Below, one piece after another: positions 41,701-51,000 of a DNA stretch of 64,000 nt. How positions within the stretch are numbered: the first letter of the stretch is position 1; every line of letters begins with the position of its first letter. A program made the translations under genes and the position numbers. The notes beneath the pieces were generated by a model that was not told the DNA's origin, did not search any database, and saw only the letters and a program-made list of their open reading frames with translations. The DNA comes from Symsagittifera roscoffensis (Eukaryota > Xenacoelomorpha > Acoela > Convolutidae), in contig NC_087062.1 of the NCBI RefSeq assembly GCF_963678635.1, positions 34,197,651 through 34,261,650 of the forward strand. Direction: 5' to 3'.

Positions 41701-43795
41701 GTAGCGTGTGTATCGCCAGTTCTGACAGCTCGGATCCTGAACTCGAGTTCCTGTCTGAATAGGTGTCCATTCCTGAGTTTCGGGAATCATCATCTGTCGA
41801 AGAGGTTGTGCTGTAGACTGCACGCTCCTCCAGATCATGTCTGTGCTTTCTTCGCATCCATCTGAACTCCCCGGACAAAACCTTGTTCTCTCGGTCCTGT
41901 TTCTCATCAGGAATTTCCTCGTTTATCTCAGACTCCCCGGACAAATTTCCTTGTCCCGGGTGTTGATCTTGTGATCGCTGGTTTTTCTCCTCATCCTTCT
42001 CCCCGGACAAATAGTCTTGCAGCAGATTTTGTTCTACCTCTTCACCCTCTTTTTCCCGGTCTACAAAGGTGACGGTTTTCTTTCGCTTGCTGCTCCCCTG
42101 TTCTTTCCGTCCGTAAGAAGTACTGGTTAAAATCTCTTGGGGTATTGAGGATACTAGTTGCTGAACTATTGTCCTACAATCCCTCTTGTTCTCTTCGTGC
42201 TGTTGTCTGGACGGCATGATCTTCACCTTCTCACTGACTGTTAGCGATGCCACTGCTGCTGTCCACTCGGGGTCATCTCTGGTCACTTCTCTTTCTAACA
42301 ATCCACCCAGTATCCGCATCACTTGTGGTGTGACTTGCACCGTTTTATCCAATAATGAGAGGCTGTTTATATTCATGCGAGAGAGTTCTTGCTGGACCAG
42401 GTTCGAGCGCAGCAACAAATCCAAGGGGACCGGGTCCTCCCTTGACAGGATCTTTATCTCGGCTGCTTTCTCTACAGGTAACTCAGGATGCCCCGGAATT
42501 GGATGTCCAGACTTATCCAACCATCTCGTTAAGGGAAGCGCTTCATAAGTTTCTTTGTCCAGAAACGAGAATCCCTCCTTTACTTCCGCCTGATTGGCCT
42601 GCTTCTGCTCCAATCTTTCATAGAACTCAGTTTTCTTGCTGAGACTGTCAGCATTCTGATGTTTATCACGCATCCTGTGTTCGATTATCATATGGTAGCC
42701 ATCCAGTCTTACTATCCATCTACCAATATAACTCTGATCCATCGAGTAGGTCTTCAACCAGGATAACGCTCTGTTGTCCACGCGTAACTTGAAGGGAGCG
42801 CTCCCCAAGTATGCACGGTACTTCTCCACGAAGGTAACTACTGCAAACATTTCTGCTTTTGGTGCGCCATATTTGATCTCTGTGTCACTCAAGACTTTGC
42901 TGCCGTATGCAATGGGACGGAGAACTGTTCTTCCGTTCCATTCTTGCTCTTGATGCAATATTCCTGAGATGGCCACCACCGATGCGTCTGTGTCAAGAAC
43001 ATACATGCCCTTTTCTGTAGGCATGCCCAGCACTGGCGCTTCGCACAGTTCCCGCTTTATGTTCTCGAAAGCAACTTGTGCCTCATCGTTCCATTCGAAC
43101 TTTTTCCCTTTGTTGCGCATCAGCTTCTGCATCGGGTACACCTTGTCCACGTATCCTTTTATGAATTCTCGGTAGTAATTGGCAAACCCTAGGAAGCTCA
43201 TGAGCTGTGTGTCCGTTCTAGGAGCTTTCCATGTCAGCACAGCCTCTACTGCTTCTGGATCTGGCCTCACACCATGCCGGTCCACCATTCTTCCCAGGTA
43301 CTTGATCGAATCCCTAAGGATTTCACATTTCGATGGTTTGCATTTCAAGCCTGCTCTTTTCATACATCCGAAGACCTCATCGAGTCGGTCAATGTGATCC
43401 TCCAGGGTCGGTGTCGCTATGACTACGTCATCCACGTAGCACATCAAGAGATTCCCGTACTTTTTGGTCACTCCTGTCAAAGCCTGAGCCATCAGCCTTT
43501 GAAAGGTTGCTGTTGCATTGCACAAGCCGAAGGGCATCCTCTTCCACTGGTACAACCCCAATTCGCACGCGAAACCGGTTTTTTCCCTATCCTTTTCCCG
43601 CAAAGGAACCTGCCAGAAGGCAGAACCTAAGTCCAATGTGGTGAAGAACTTTGCATCACCAAGTTTAGATAGGCTCTCGTCTATTCGCGGTATCGGGTAC
43701 GCATCTTTAATCGTTACCGCGTTCAAGTAACGAAAGTCGCAACAAAATCTAAGCTGCCCCCTTTCTTTTTCGCCATTACTACTCCGCAAGCCCAT
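38768..43795 (-). CDS. pol: pol with C-terminal macro domain in one frame, unit 4 (1675 aa)
   Basis: RT (YVDD 120-123), RNase H (D268/D270, E315, D340, D383), long linker, HHCC zinc finger, D58D35E integrase, GPF module, acidic tail, then the macro domain (~1520-1675) without a stop. This shows that the macro domain is the natural C-terminus of pol, and that the separate macro frames elsewhere come from single-base breaks. Type-b markers: EIKYG, CQRVKD, VTPQVM. The upstream link to the protease is broken by the five-C run at about 43757-43761. Confidence 0.85.
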   Translation of the reverse strand: MGLRSSNGEKERGQLRFCCDFRYLNAVTIKDAYPIPRIDESLSKLGDAKFFTTLDLGSAFWQVPLREKDREKTGFACELGLYQWKRMPFGLCNATATFQRLMAQALTGVTKKYGNLLMCYVDDVVIATPTLEDHIDRLDEVFGCMKRAGLKCKPSKCEILRDSIKYLGRMVDRHGVRPDPEAVEAVLTWKAPRTDTQLMSFLGFANYYREFIKGYVDKVYPMQKLMRNKGKKFEWNDEAQVAFENIKRELCEAPVLGMPTEKGMYVLDTDASVVAISGILHQEQEWNGRTVLRPIAYGSKVLSDTEIKYGAPKAEMFAVVTFVEKYRAYLGSAPFKLRVDNRALSWLKTYSMDQSYIGRWIVRLDGYHMIIEHRMRDKHQNADSLSKKTEFYERLEQKQANQAEVKEGFSFLDKETYEALPLTRWLDKSGHPIPGHPELPVEKAAEIKILSREDPVPLDLLLRSNLVQQELSRMNINSLSLLDKTVQVTPQVMRILGGLLEREVTRDDPEWTAAVASLTVSEKVKIMPSRQQHEENKRDCRTIVQQLVSSIPQEILTSTSYGRKEQGSSKRKKTVTFVDREKEGEEVEQNLLQDYLSGEKDEEKNQRSQDQHPGQGNLSGESEINEEIPDEKQDRENKVLSGEFRWMRRKHRHDLEERAVYSTTSSTDDDSRNSGMDTYSDRNSSSGSELSELAIHTLLVETRARDLDREVYQDPDSDRYLIPSERVFDNAADDLETIAVSKRSISLLPQKEVVRTDLQPFQQETQPLAKIWCVKMEEDTHQPNELNSQMRVMKTYLKARYRLSDLLRAQRNDRMTSNLKRWIENGAPDKGDLEEDSYRILRQYFMQKEGRLYLNKDGIVACRRREEDKVLYKYNAIVLPQLYQTELLFRSHDQMGHQGIDKVYQRILKRFEWPGMKKACEKWVTACLSCQRVKDPRKLRFPLQSIESSEFNEVVQIDHQKICMTDSGYNQVLVMIDHFTKYAEAVPCITASAEETCDHLINTWIARHGCPMTFQSDNGTAFVGELTKELMRRSQVAQAHSTTYHPQTNGLVERQNRTLVSMLRVYCSRYMTDWDRYLPQVMGAYNSTQHSTTGVSPHMMLTGHEKSLPLTFFYPEYEGKKTSPQVYVRDVIKRQQELNDLCRRNTQQAQARQRKRFDKKAAGAKAYSVGDYVWVFQNVIPPKGTKKLLKKWRGPFMITEVHQEGRFYRLSTGRAAHYENIKPHNPSTEDWCIPADMEEGDYLMMDPACEINEKGTREKNDGNEVVEEGTDTPLDLDPNEQIEADDETLPYAEEDWQDSEQTEIPKNMEPDLPFTMQTRQKDGMRPRKKYNPYGDDFVVDRIDLKKIVEEVVGLEEITVSQDIDIVDDHNDEWVDDWSKPEVEFDDEQQQSNEQDLTNLRVLEWLNEMTSDPKQTSVTIQDVDRESAKYIKTERDDPSWAAQEGQLLIPASNLDLIPGMRSTGTPMDIFVRGVGVGLTHTENLIIKKLRIARETGNLEAETGEEPKKPDIGRVVESYFNLPNEYSSNIVLTDSDFILTNRTCAIAITADMSFRTALAADFKREYKNVEFLWKQRPGIGGVAALPPAVSQIPGKYLCFLVTRATEKQHVDPENLVLSLTRLRDFLVEMDVKELSLPVYDPNRGRLHPRELYALVHAIFSDTNIQVYLHKKYYLSIG

Positions 43796-46530
43796 GGTGA
43801 TTTCGAGGGTTCTATCATGTCGTATTCAAGCAACATTTCTATTTCCGCTCGGCACGCTTCCGATTTATGTGGCGTCATTCGCCTTGCGCCTTCCCTATGG
43901 GGAACGGCGCCCTCTTCTAGTTCGATTTCGTGTTCGACGAAATTACAGCAACCGATGTCCGCCTTATGTTTTGAAAATACTTCGGCGTTCCGATCTAGGA
44001 GGTCCCGCAATTTTTCAAAATCTCCCTCACCTATTTTTCCTTTTAAATGTTCTATTTCTGGCAAAACCGGTTTGTCAGAATCTAGTTCATATGACGAGGG
44101 GCGTTCCGGAAAATTCGAGCAGCTCGATAAGCCGTCGTCCGTTTCGGATTTCATTGGAAACAATTTATGGATAGATTTTAATTCATTAATTCTCTTTAAG
44201 ATTTTATCTTTATTTGCATGATAAGGACAGTCTTTCACACTATATTTCTTCGAGTTTTCTGTCTCCTCATAGTCGGTCCTCATCGGCAAGGCGTAGCCAA
44301 GCTTCTTTCCACGCTGGATTGAAACCGTGGTGTCCAGTGTGTTCAACAACACACTGACACACAGTCCGTTTCGCGTTACCGAGAAGCTCCGGCCTAAAAT
44401 CACCGAACTCTGACTATTTGGATTCGGTACTAAGCAAACCTGTTTGCTATCACTTAACGAATTTAAATTTCTCATTCTAAAAATTGCTACTACAGCTTGT
44501 CCTGGTTGTAACTTTACTTTTCTATCCAAAAAAACTGGTACCTTATTTTCATCTGTTATTATCCTATTAATTGGTCTCTTAACATACTTTCGGTCCGGGT
44601 TTCTAATCCGTATTAGACCGTTGTTCAAGTCAATCATCACGTCAAAATTCCTGACAAAATCTCTGCCAAAGATGAATTGGTCGGCGTCGTCCAGATTCTC
44701 TACCACCAGGAAGCTCATCCAAAGGTTCCGTCCTCCCATGTGAAGGACCGTCACCGGTGTTCTTCCGGCTACGTAGATAGCTCCTCGATTTGCAGCGGCT
44801 AGTCGGAGATTCGTAGAAATCAAATCTTCCCGCGTGAAGCCCATTGGACACCTGTCGAAGTGGATGCCATCTGTGGTCAGTCTGGCTTGATTCATGGCTC
44901 TCAATTCATGTTCAATGTCCATGAGGATCATTCTTCCGGCATTTCGATTTGCTAGGTTTCTCAAGATGTTGTTCCATCTCATGACTCCCTCGTTGTGCCT
45001 TCTTCCTGATGCTGTCAGGCTTCTTGCGTTCATTGGCACCGTGCAAACGGTCAGTACCGCGCAACTGAACTTCTGCCAGAGAGTAGTAAACAAACACACC
45101 ATCATTGATTCCCACAGTGCTTCCTGCTCATCTGATCCTCTGGAGATATCATTCGTCCCAACTAAGATCATCACATTGGGTATCTTCCCTGGATTCATCA
45201 GCTCCACCATGCGATATAATTGGGCAATCGTCGCGCCTCCAAAGGCCATCACCGTGGTGACCCATGAGGTCCTCAAATTCGACAGCACTCTGACTAAGCT
45301 GTCTCCCAATATCAGGTGAGATGTCCCGAGTGGTGGTTGCTGCAGGTTCACAGCTGGGCTCCAGGTAGCTCGATTGAAGCAGGCTCTCGGATCTGTCTCC
45401 GGAACTCCCGTGAAATTATACTTCAATTGATTATTCTTCTGCACGTCTATTACACGAGACACTTTCTTCGCTGGCATCTTCCTTACTTTCCTCTCTGGGA
45501 TTCTCGAGTTCCCCATGAGTGGTGTCACGTTACTCATCCCTTGTCTGATTACTGTCTGGGAGAGTTGTACTCTGCCCGTATCGTCAATCGTTCCATAGGG
45601 TGCAGTCACCCCGGAACCTGGTGCATTCTTGTTAGCGACCAATCGTCCAGCGGTCTCTATCAGTTTTCTCACTGTCTGTTCTACGACGGGATCACCCAAG
45701 GTGTCACTAGGATCCGGGATTGTTACTCGGTTCGTCTCTGCTGGAAGCCGTGTCTCCGTTGTTTGACTCATTTCTCGAGGTGTCAAGAGCTCCATCGGGG
45801 ACTGCCCACGAGGAATATCCCTTGCAGGTATCACTTTCTCAATGGACGTCGTCAACGCCACCTGCTCCGATCGCTCTTTGTATTCCTGCCTTAAGCGTTC
45901 GATCTCTTGACCCTGCTTTTTGTTGCAGTCTTCAAACAACTTTCTCCACAAGTCCCGGTCTTCCTCCATCGCCAGCATGGTCTTCGTCATATCGTCTAAC
46001 TCCTTCTTCGTACTTCTCAACTGATCGTTCATCTCGTCCAGATCTTGTATGGTTTGGTTCGTCTGAACCTTCTGTGTTACTTTCGCCCCTTTTGGTGGCA
46101 CAGCTGCTCTCAGTGGTGAACCAGACGAGGTCGCCTCGCTGTTCATCTCCCGATGCATTCTCGTCAGCCCAGGTTTGGGCTTGGAGGGCATTGGCATCTC
46201 ACTTGGTTGGTAAGTCCTAGAACTTCCCAACCCAGGCTCATTCGCCAAGTCACTCCCTGAGAGAGCCCCGTTTCTCCACCTCATCACTCTCATGTTCGGG
46301 CGGTCTAGTACTCCTCTTTCTCCATATGCTGCCATCAACAGGACTTCCGTGGGGCGGTCCCCACGGTTGTCGTGCCCCAAGATGTTAATCAGGGCGGTCA
46401 GCAACATGACCACCTCTGGGTCCTCCAGAGCGAAGTCTCGTTCGATCAGCCGACGATAGATCGCATCTACCATCGGTCCTACATATGCCTCTGCCAGGTC
46501 CATCAATTCATCCAGGTTGAAATTGTCCAT
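43723..46530 (-). CDS. Chimeric SGNH-protease protein across the U5/U4 junction (935 aa)
   Basis: Same architecture and length as the chimera at 27384-30191, and it shares the SEMPMP and LISTN markers with it, 16.34 kb apart. Native MDNFN start, SGNH triad residues present, junction near 44845, premature end at the five-C run. Confidence 0.8.
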   Translation of the reverse strand: MDNFNLDELMDLAEAYVGPMVDAIYRRLIERDFALEDPEVVMLLTALINILGHDNRGDRPTEVLLMAAYGERGVLDRPNMRVMRWRNGALSGSDLANEPGLGSSRTYQPSEMPMPSKPKPGLTRMHREMNSEATSSGSPLRAAVPPKGAKVTQKVQTNQTIQDLDEMNDQLRSTKKELDDMTKTMLAMEEDRDLWRKLFEDCNKKQGQEIERLRQEYKERSEQVALTTSIEKVIPARDIPRGQSPMELLTPREMSQTTETRLPAETNRVTIPDPSDTLGDPVVEQTVRKLIETAGRLVANKNAPGSGVTAPYGTIDDTGRVQLSQTVIRQGMSNVTPLMGNSRIPERKVRKMPAKKVSRVIDVQKNNQLKYNFTGVPETDPRACFNRATWSPAVNLQQPPLGTSHLILGDSLVRVLSNLRTSWVTTVMAFGGATIAQLYRMVELMNPGKIPNVMILVGTNDISRGSDEQEALWESMMVCLFTTLWQKFSCAVLTVCTVPMNARSLTASGRRHNEGVMRWNNILRNLANRNAGRMILMDIEHELRAMNQARLTTDGIHFDRCPMGFTREDLISTNLRLAAANRGAIYVAGRTPVTVLHMGGRNLWMSFLVVENLDDADQFIFGRDFVRNFDVMIDLNNGLIRIRNPDRKYVKRPINRIITDENKVPVFLDRKVKLQPGQAVVAIFRMRNLNSLSDSKQVCLVPNPNSQSSVILGRSFSVTRNGLCVSVLLNTLDTTVSIQRGKKLGYALPMRTDYEETENSKKYSVKDCPYHANKDKILKRINELKSIHKLFPMKSETDDGLSSCSNFPERPSSYELDSDKPVLPEIEHLKGKIGEGDFEKLRDLLDRNAEVFSKHKADIGCCNFVEHEIELEEGAVPHREGARRMTPHKSEACRAEIEMLLEYDMIEPSKSPWACGVVMAKKKGGSLDFVATFVT

Positions 46531-46936
46531 ACTGTTCTTTCCAAGTTTGATTTGATTTCGATTTCAAGTTTTGACTCAAGTGAGCAATTAAATGATCAAT
46601 CAGGATCTAGAAAAGGAATCACGACTGTCACACCTGTCAGTTTCACCTTAATATATATCGTTAAAATTTGCTTAAAGACAGTTCAGATAAAAAGATATTT
46701 ATCCTAAAATTTATTAAAATCAATTGGTTTCTAAAATTTTGGAATTCGACTTAAGATTGGACAATCCAAACTTTGGATCTATTCCCAAAATCGTCATTTA
46801 GTTGTTCATGGTCACTAACGCTTACTTACCCATGATCTTAATAACCTAACACATAACATAACATAACATAACATAACACACATATCACTTATTACATGCA
46901 ACTTGGTCTTTGGCCTAACACCCTCTCGCTCATCAC

Positions 46937-48043
46937 TCAGCCTATACTTAAGTAATATTTCTTATGTAGATACACTTGTATGTTCGTATCAGAGAATATC
47001 GCGTGTACAAGCGCGTACAATTCCCGAGGATGCAGTCTTCCTCTATTTGGATCGTACACTGGAAGCGAAAGCTCCTTCACGTCCATTTCCACAAGGAAGT
47101 CCCTCAGCCTCGTCAAAGACAAGACTAGGTTTTCTGGGTCCACGTGCTGCTTCTCTGTCGCCCTCGTTACCAAGAAGCATAAGTACTTTCCCGGTATCTG
47201 CGACACCGCCGGGGGTAAGGCTGCTACGCCCCCTATCCCTGGTCTTTGCTTCCAAAGGAATTCCACGTTTTTGTATTCCCTCTTAAAATCTGCCGCTAGC
47301 GCCGTCCTAAAACTCATGTCTGCGGTGATTGCTATCGCACATGTTCTGTTTGTGAGTATGAAATCACTATCTGTTAGTACTATGTTACTTGAATATTCAT
47401 TTGGTAAGTTAAAATATGACTCAACTACCCTGCCTATGTCAGGTTTCTTAGGTTCTTCGCCTGTTTCTGCTTCTAAGTTTCCTGTTTCTCTTGCTATTCT
47501 CAATTTTTTTATTATCAAGTTTTCAGTGTGGGTAAGTCCTACCCCCACTCCCCGGACAAAAATATCCATCGGCGTCCCCGTCGATCGCATACCGGGTATT
47601 AAGTCAAGATTAGAAGCTGGAATGAGAAGTTGTCCTTCCTGGGCAGCCCAGGAAGGATCATCTCGTTCGGTCTTAATGTATTTCGCGCTTTCGCGATCTA
47701 CGTCTTGAATCGTAACGCTGGTCTGTTTAGGGTCTGATGTCATTTCGTTCAGCCACTCTAAGACACGCAGGTTCGTCAGGTCTTGTTCATTTGACTGCTG
47801 TTGCTCATCGTCGAACTCCACCTCGGGTTTCGACCAGTCGTCAACCCACTCATCGTTGTGATCATCGACTATGTCAATGTCTTGTGACACGGTTATTTCC
47901 TCTAAACCCACTACTTCCTCCACTATTTTCTTTAGATCTATCCTATCCACTACAAAGTCGTCACCGTAAGGATTGTATTTCTTTCTTGGTCTCATCCCGT
48001 CTTTCTGACGAGTCTGCATCGTGAACGGAAGATCTGGTTCCAT
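46937..48043 (-). CDS. Macro-domain protein, unit 5 (368 aa, separated from pol by a stop)
   Basis: Same as the unit 3 copy at 30598-31704, including the upstream GAA-to-TAA change (near 48067). The shared stop 16,339 bp apart is one of the markers of the two-unit period. Confidence 0.65.
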   Translation of the reverse strand: MEPDLPFTMQTRQKDGMRPRKKYNPYGDDFVVDRIDLKKIVEEVVGLEEITVSQDIDIVDDHNDEWVDDWSKPEVEFDDEQQQSNEQDLTNLRVLEWLNEMTSDPKQTSVTIQDVDRESAKYIKTERDDPSWAAQEGQLLIPASNLDLIPGMRSTGTPMDIFVRGVGVGLTHTENLIIKKLRIARETGNLEAETGEEPKKPDIGRVVESYFNLPNEYSSNIVLTDSDFILTNRTCAIAITADMSFRTALAADFKREYKNVEFLWKQRPGIGGVAALPPAVSQIPGKYLCFLVTRATEKQHVDPENLVLSLTRLRDFLVEMDVKELSLPVYDPNRGRLHPRELYALVHAIFSDTNIQVYLHKKYYLSIG

Positions 48044-48064
48044 GTTCTTGGGAATCTCTGTCTG

Positions 48065-51000
48065 TTAGGAATCCTGCCAATCTTCCTCTGCGTAGGGCAA
48101 GGTTTCATCGTCTGCTTCGATCTGTTCGTTGGGATCCAGGTCCAATGGTGTATCCGTGCCTTCCTCTACGACTTCGTTTCCATCGTTCTTCTCCCTGGTG
48201 CCTTTTTCATTGATCTCACAAGCAGGGTCCATCATTAGATAATCCCCCTCTTCCATGTCTGCAGGTATACACCAGTCTTCTGTCGATGGATTGTGTGGCT
48301 TGATGTTCTCGTAGTGGGCGGCTCGGCCAGTACTCAGTCTATAAAAACGTCCCTCCTGGTGCACCTCCGTAATCATGAAGGGTCCCCTCCACTTTTTTAG
48401 AAGCTTCTTTGTTCCTTTCGGTGGTATAACGTTCTGAAATACCCATACGTAGTCTCCCACCGAGTAGGCCTTTGCACCAGCTGCTTTCTTGTCGAATCTT
48501 TTCCTCTGCCTTGCCTGTGCCTGCTGAGTGTTTCGTCTACACAAATCGTTCAACTCCTGTTGGCGTTTGATCACATCCCTCACGTAGACCTGTGGGGACG
48601 TTTTCTTTCCCTCATACTCTGGGTAGAAGAATGTCAAGGGTAAAGACTTCTCGTGTCCCGTCAGCATCATGTGTGGACTGACTCCAGTGGTGGAGTGTTG
48701 CGTGCTATTATAAGCTCCCATCACCTGTGGAAGGTATCTGTCCCAATCGGTCATGTACCTGGAACAATATACCCTCAGCATCGACACTAACGTCCTATTC
48801 TGTCTTTCCACTAAGCCATTCGTCTGAGGGTGGTATGTCGTGGAGTGAGCCTGAGCGACTTGTGACCGTCTCATAAGCTCTTTCGTAAGCTCGCCTACGA
48901 AAGCCGTTCCATTGTCCGATTGAAACGTCATTGGACATCCGTGTCTTGCTATCCACGTATTGATCAGGTGGTCGCATGTCTCTTCCGCCGAGGCAGTGAT
49001 GCAGGGCACGGCCTCTGCATACTTCGTGAAGTGATCTATCATGACCAAGACTTGGTTGTAACCGCTGTCTGTCATGCATATCTTCTGGTGATCTATCTGC
49101 ACCACCTCGTTGAATTCAGACGACTCAATTGATTGTAAAGGAAATCGCAACTTCCTAGGATCCTTGACCTGTTGGCATGACAGACATGCTGTCACCCATT
49201 TCTCGCATGCCTTTTTCATCCCAGGCCACTCAAAGCGCTTCAGGATCCTCTGATACACTTTGTCGATCCCTTGATGGCCCATCTGATCATGCGACCTGAA
49301 TAATAGTTCTGTCTGATAGAGTTGCGGCAACACTATCGCGTTATATTTGTATAAGACCTTGTCTTCTTCTCTTCTCCTGCAAGCCACGATCCCGTCCTTG
49401 TTCAGATATAATCTCCCCTCCTTCTGCATGAAGTATTGTCTCAGGATCCTATAGCTGTCTTCTTCCAGGTCACCTTTGTCAGGTGCACCGTTTTCTATCC
49501 ACCTTTTTAGGTTGCTTGTCATGCGATCATTTCTCTGCGCCCTTAGAAGGTCCGAGAGTCTGTATCTCGCCTTCAAGTACGTCTTCATGACTCTCATCTG
49601 ACTGTTCAGCTCGTTGGGCTGATGTGTGTCTTCTTCCATCTTAACGCACCAAATCTTCGCCAACGGTTGTGTTTCTTGTTGAAACGGCTGAAGATCAGTC
49701 CTGACTACCTCTTTCTGCGGCAACAGGCTTATCGAACGTTTCGATACCGCTATCGTTTCTAAGTCATCCGCTGCGTTGTCAAAGACTCTTTCGCTTGGTA
49801 TTAGGTAGCGATCACTGTCAGGATCCTGGTACACCTCTCTGTCCAGGTCTCTCGCCCGAGTTTCCACTAGTAGCGTGTGTATCGCCAGTTCTGACAGCTC
49901 GGATCCTGAACTCGAGTTCCTGTCTGAATAGGTGTCCATTCCTGAGTTTCGGGAATCATCATCTGTCGAAGAGGTTGTGCTGTAGACTGCACGCTCCTCC
50001 AGATCATGTCTGTGCTTTCTTCGCATCCATCTGAACTCCCCGGACAAAACCTTGTTCTCTCGGTCCTGTTTCTCATCAGGAATTTCCTCGTTTATCTCAG
50101 ACTCCCCGGACAAATTTCCTTGTCCCGGGTGTTGATCTTGTGATCGCTGGTTTTTCTCCTCATCCTTCTCCCCGGACAAATAGTCTTGCAGCAGATTTTG
50201 TTCTACCTCTTCACCCTCTTTTTCCCGGTCTACAAAGGTGACGGTTTTCTTTCGCTTGCTGCTCCCCTGTTCTTTCCGTCCGTAAGAAGTACTGGTTAAA
50301 ATCTCTTGGGGTATTGAGGATACTAGTTGCTGAACTATTGTCCTACAATCCCTCTTGTTCTCTTCGTGCTGTTGTCTGGACGGCATGATCTTCACCTTCT
50401 CACTGACTGTTAGCGATGCCACTGCTGCTGTCCACTCGGGGTCATCTCTGGTCACTTCTCTTTCTAACAATCCACCCAGTATCCGCATCACTTGTGGTGT
50501 GACTTGCACCGTTTTATCCAATAATGAGAGGCTGTTTATATTCATGCGAGAGAGTTCTTGCTGGACCAGGTTCGAGCGCAGCAACAAATCCAAGGGGACC
50601 GGGTCCTCCCTTGACAGGATCTTTATCTCGGCTGCTTTCTCTACAGGTAACTCAGGATGCCCCGGAATTGGATGTCCAGACTTATCCAACCATCTCGTTA
50701 AGGGAAGCGCTTCATAAGTTTCTTTGTCCAGAAACGAGAATCCCTCCTTTACTTCCGCCTGATTGGCCTGCTTCTGCTCCAATCTTTCATAGAACTCAGT
50801 TTTCTTGCTGAGACTGTCAGCATTCTGATGTTTATCACGCATCCTGTGTTCGATTATCATATGGTAGCCATCCAGTCTTACTATCCATCTACCAATATAA
50901 CTCTGATCCATCGAGTAGGTCTTCAACCAGGATAACGCTCTGTTGTCCACGCGTAACTTGAAGGGAGCGCTCCCCAAGTATGCACGGTACTTCTCCACGA

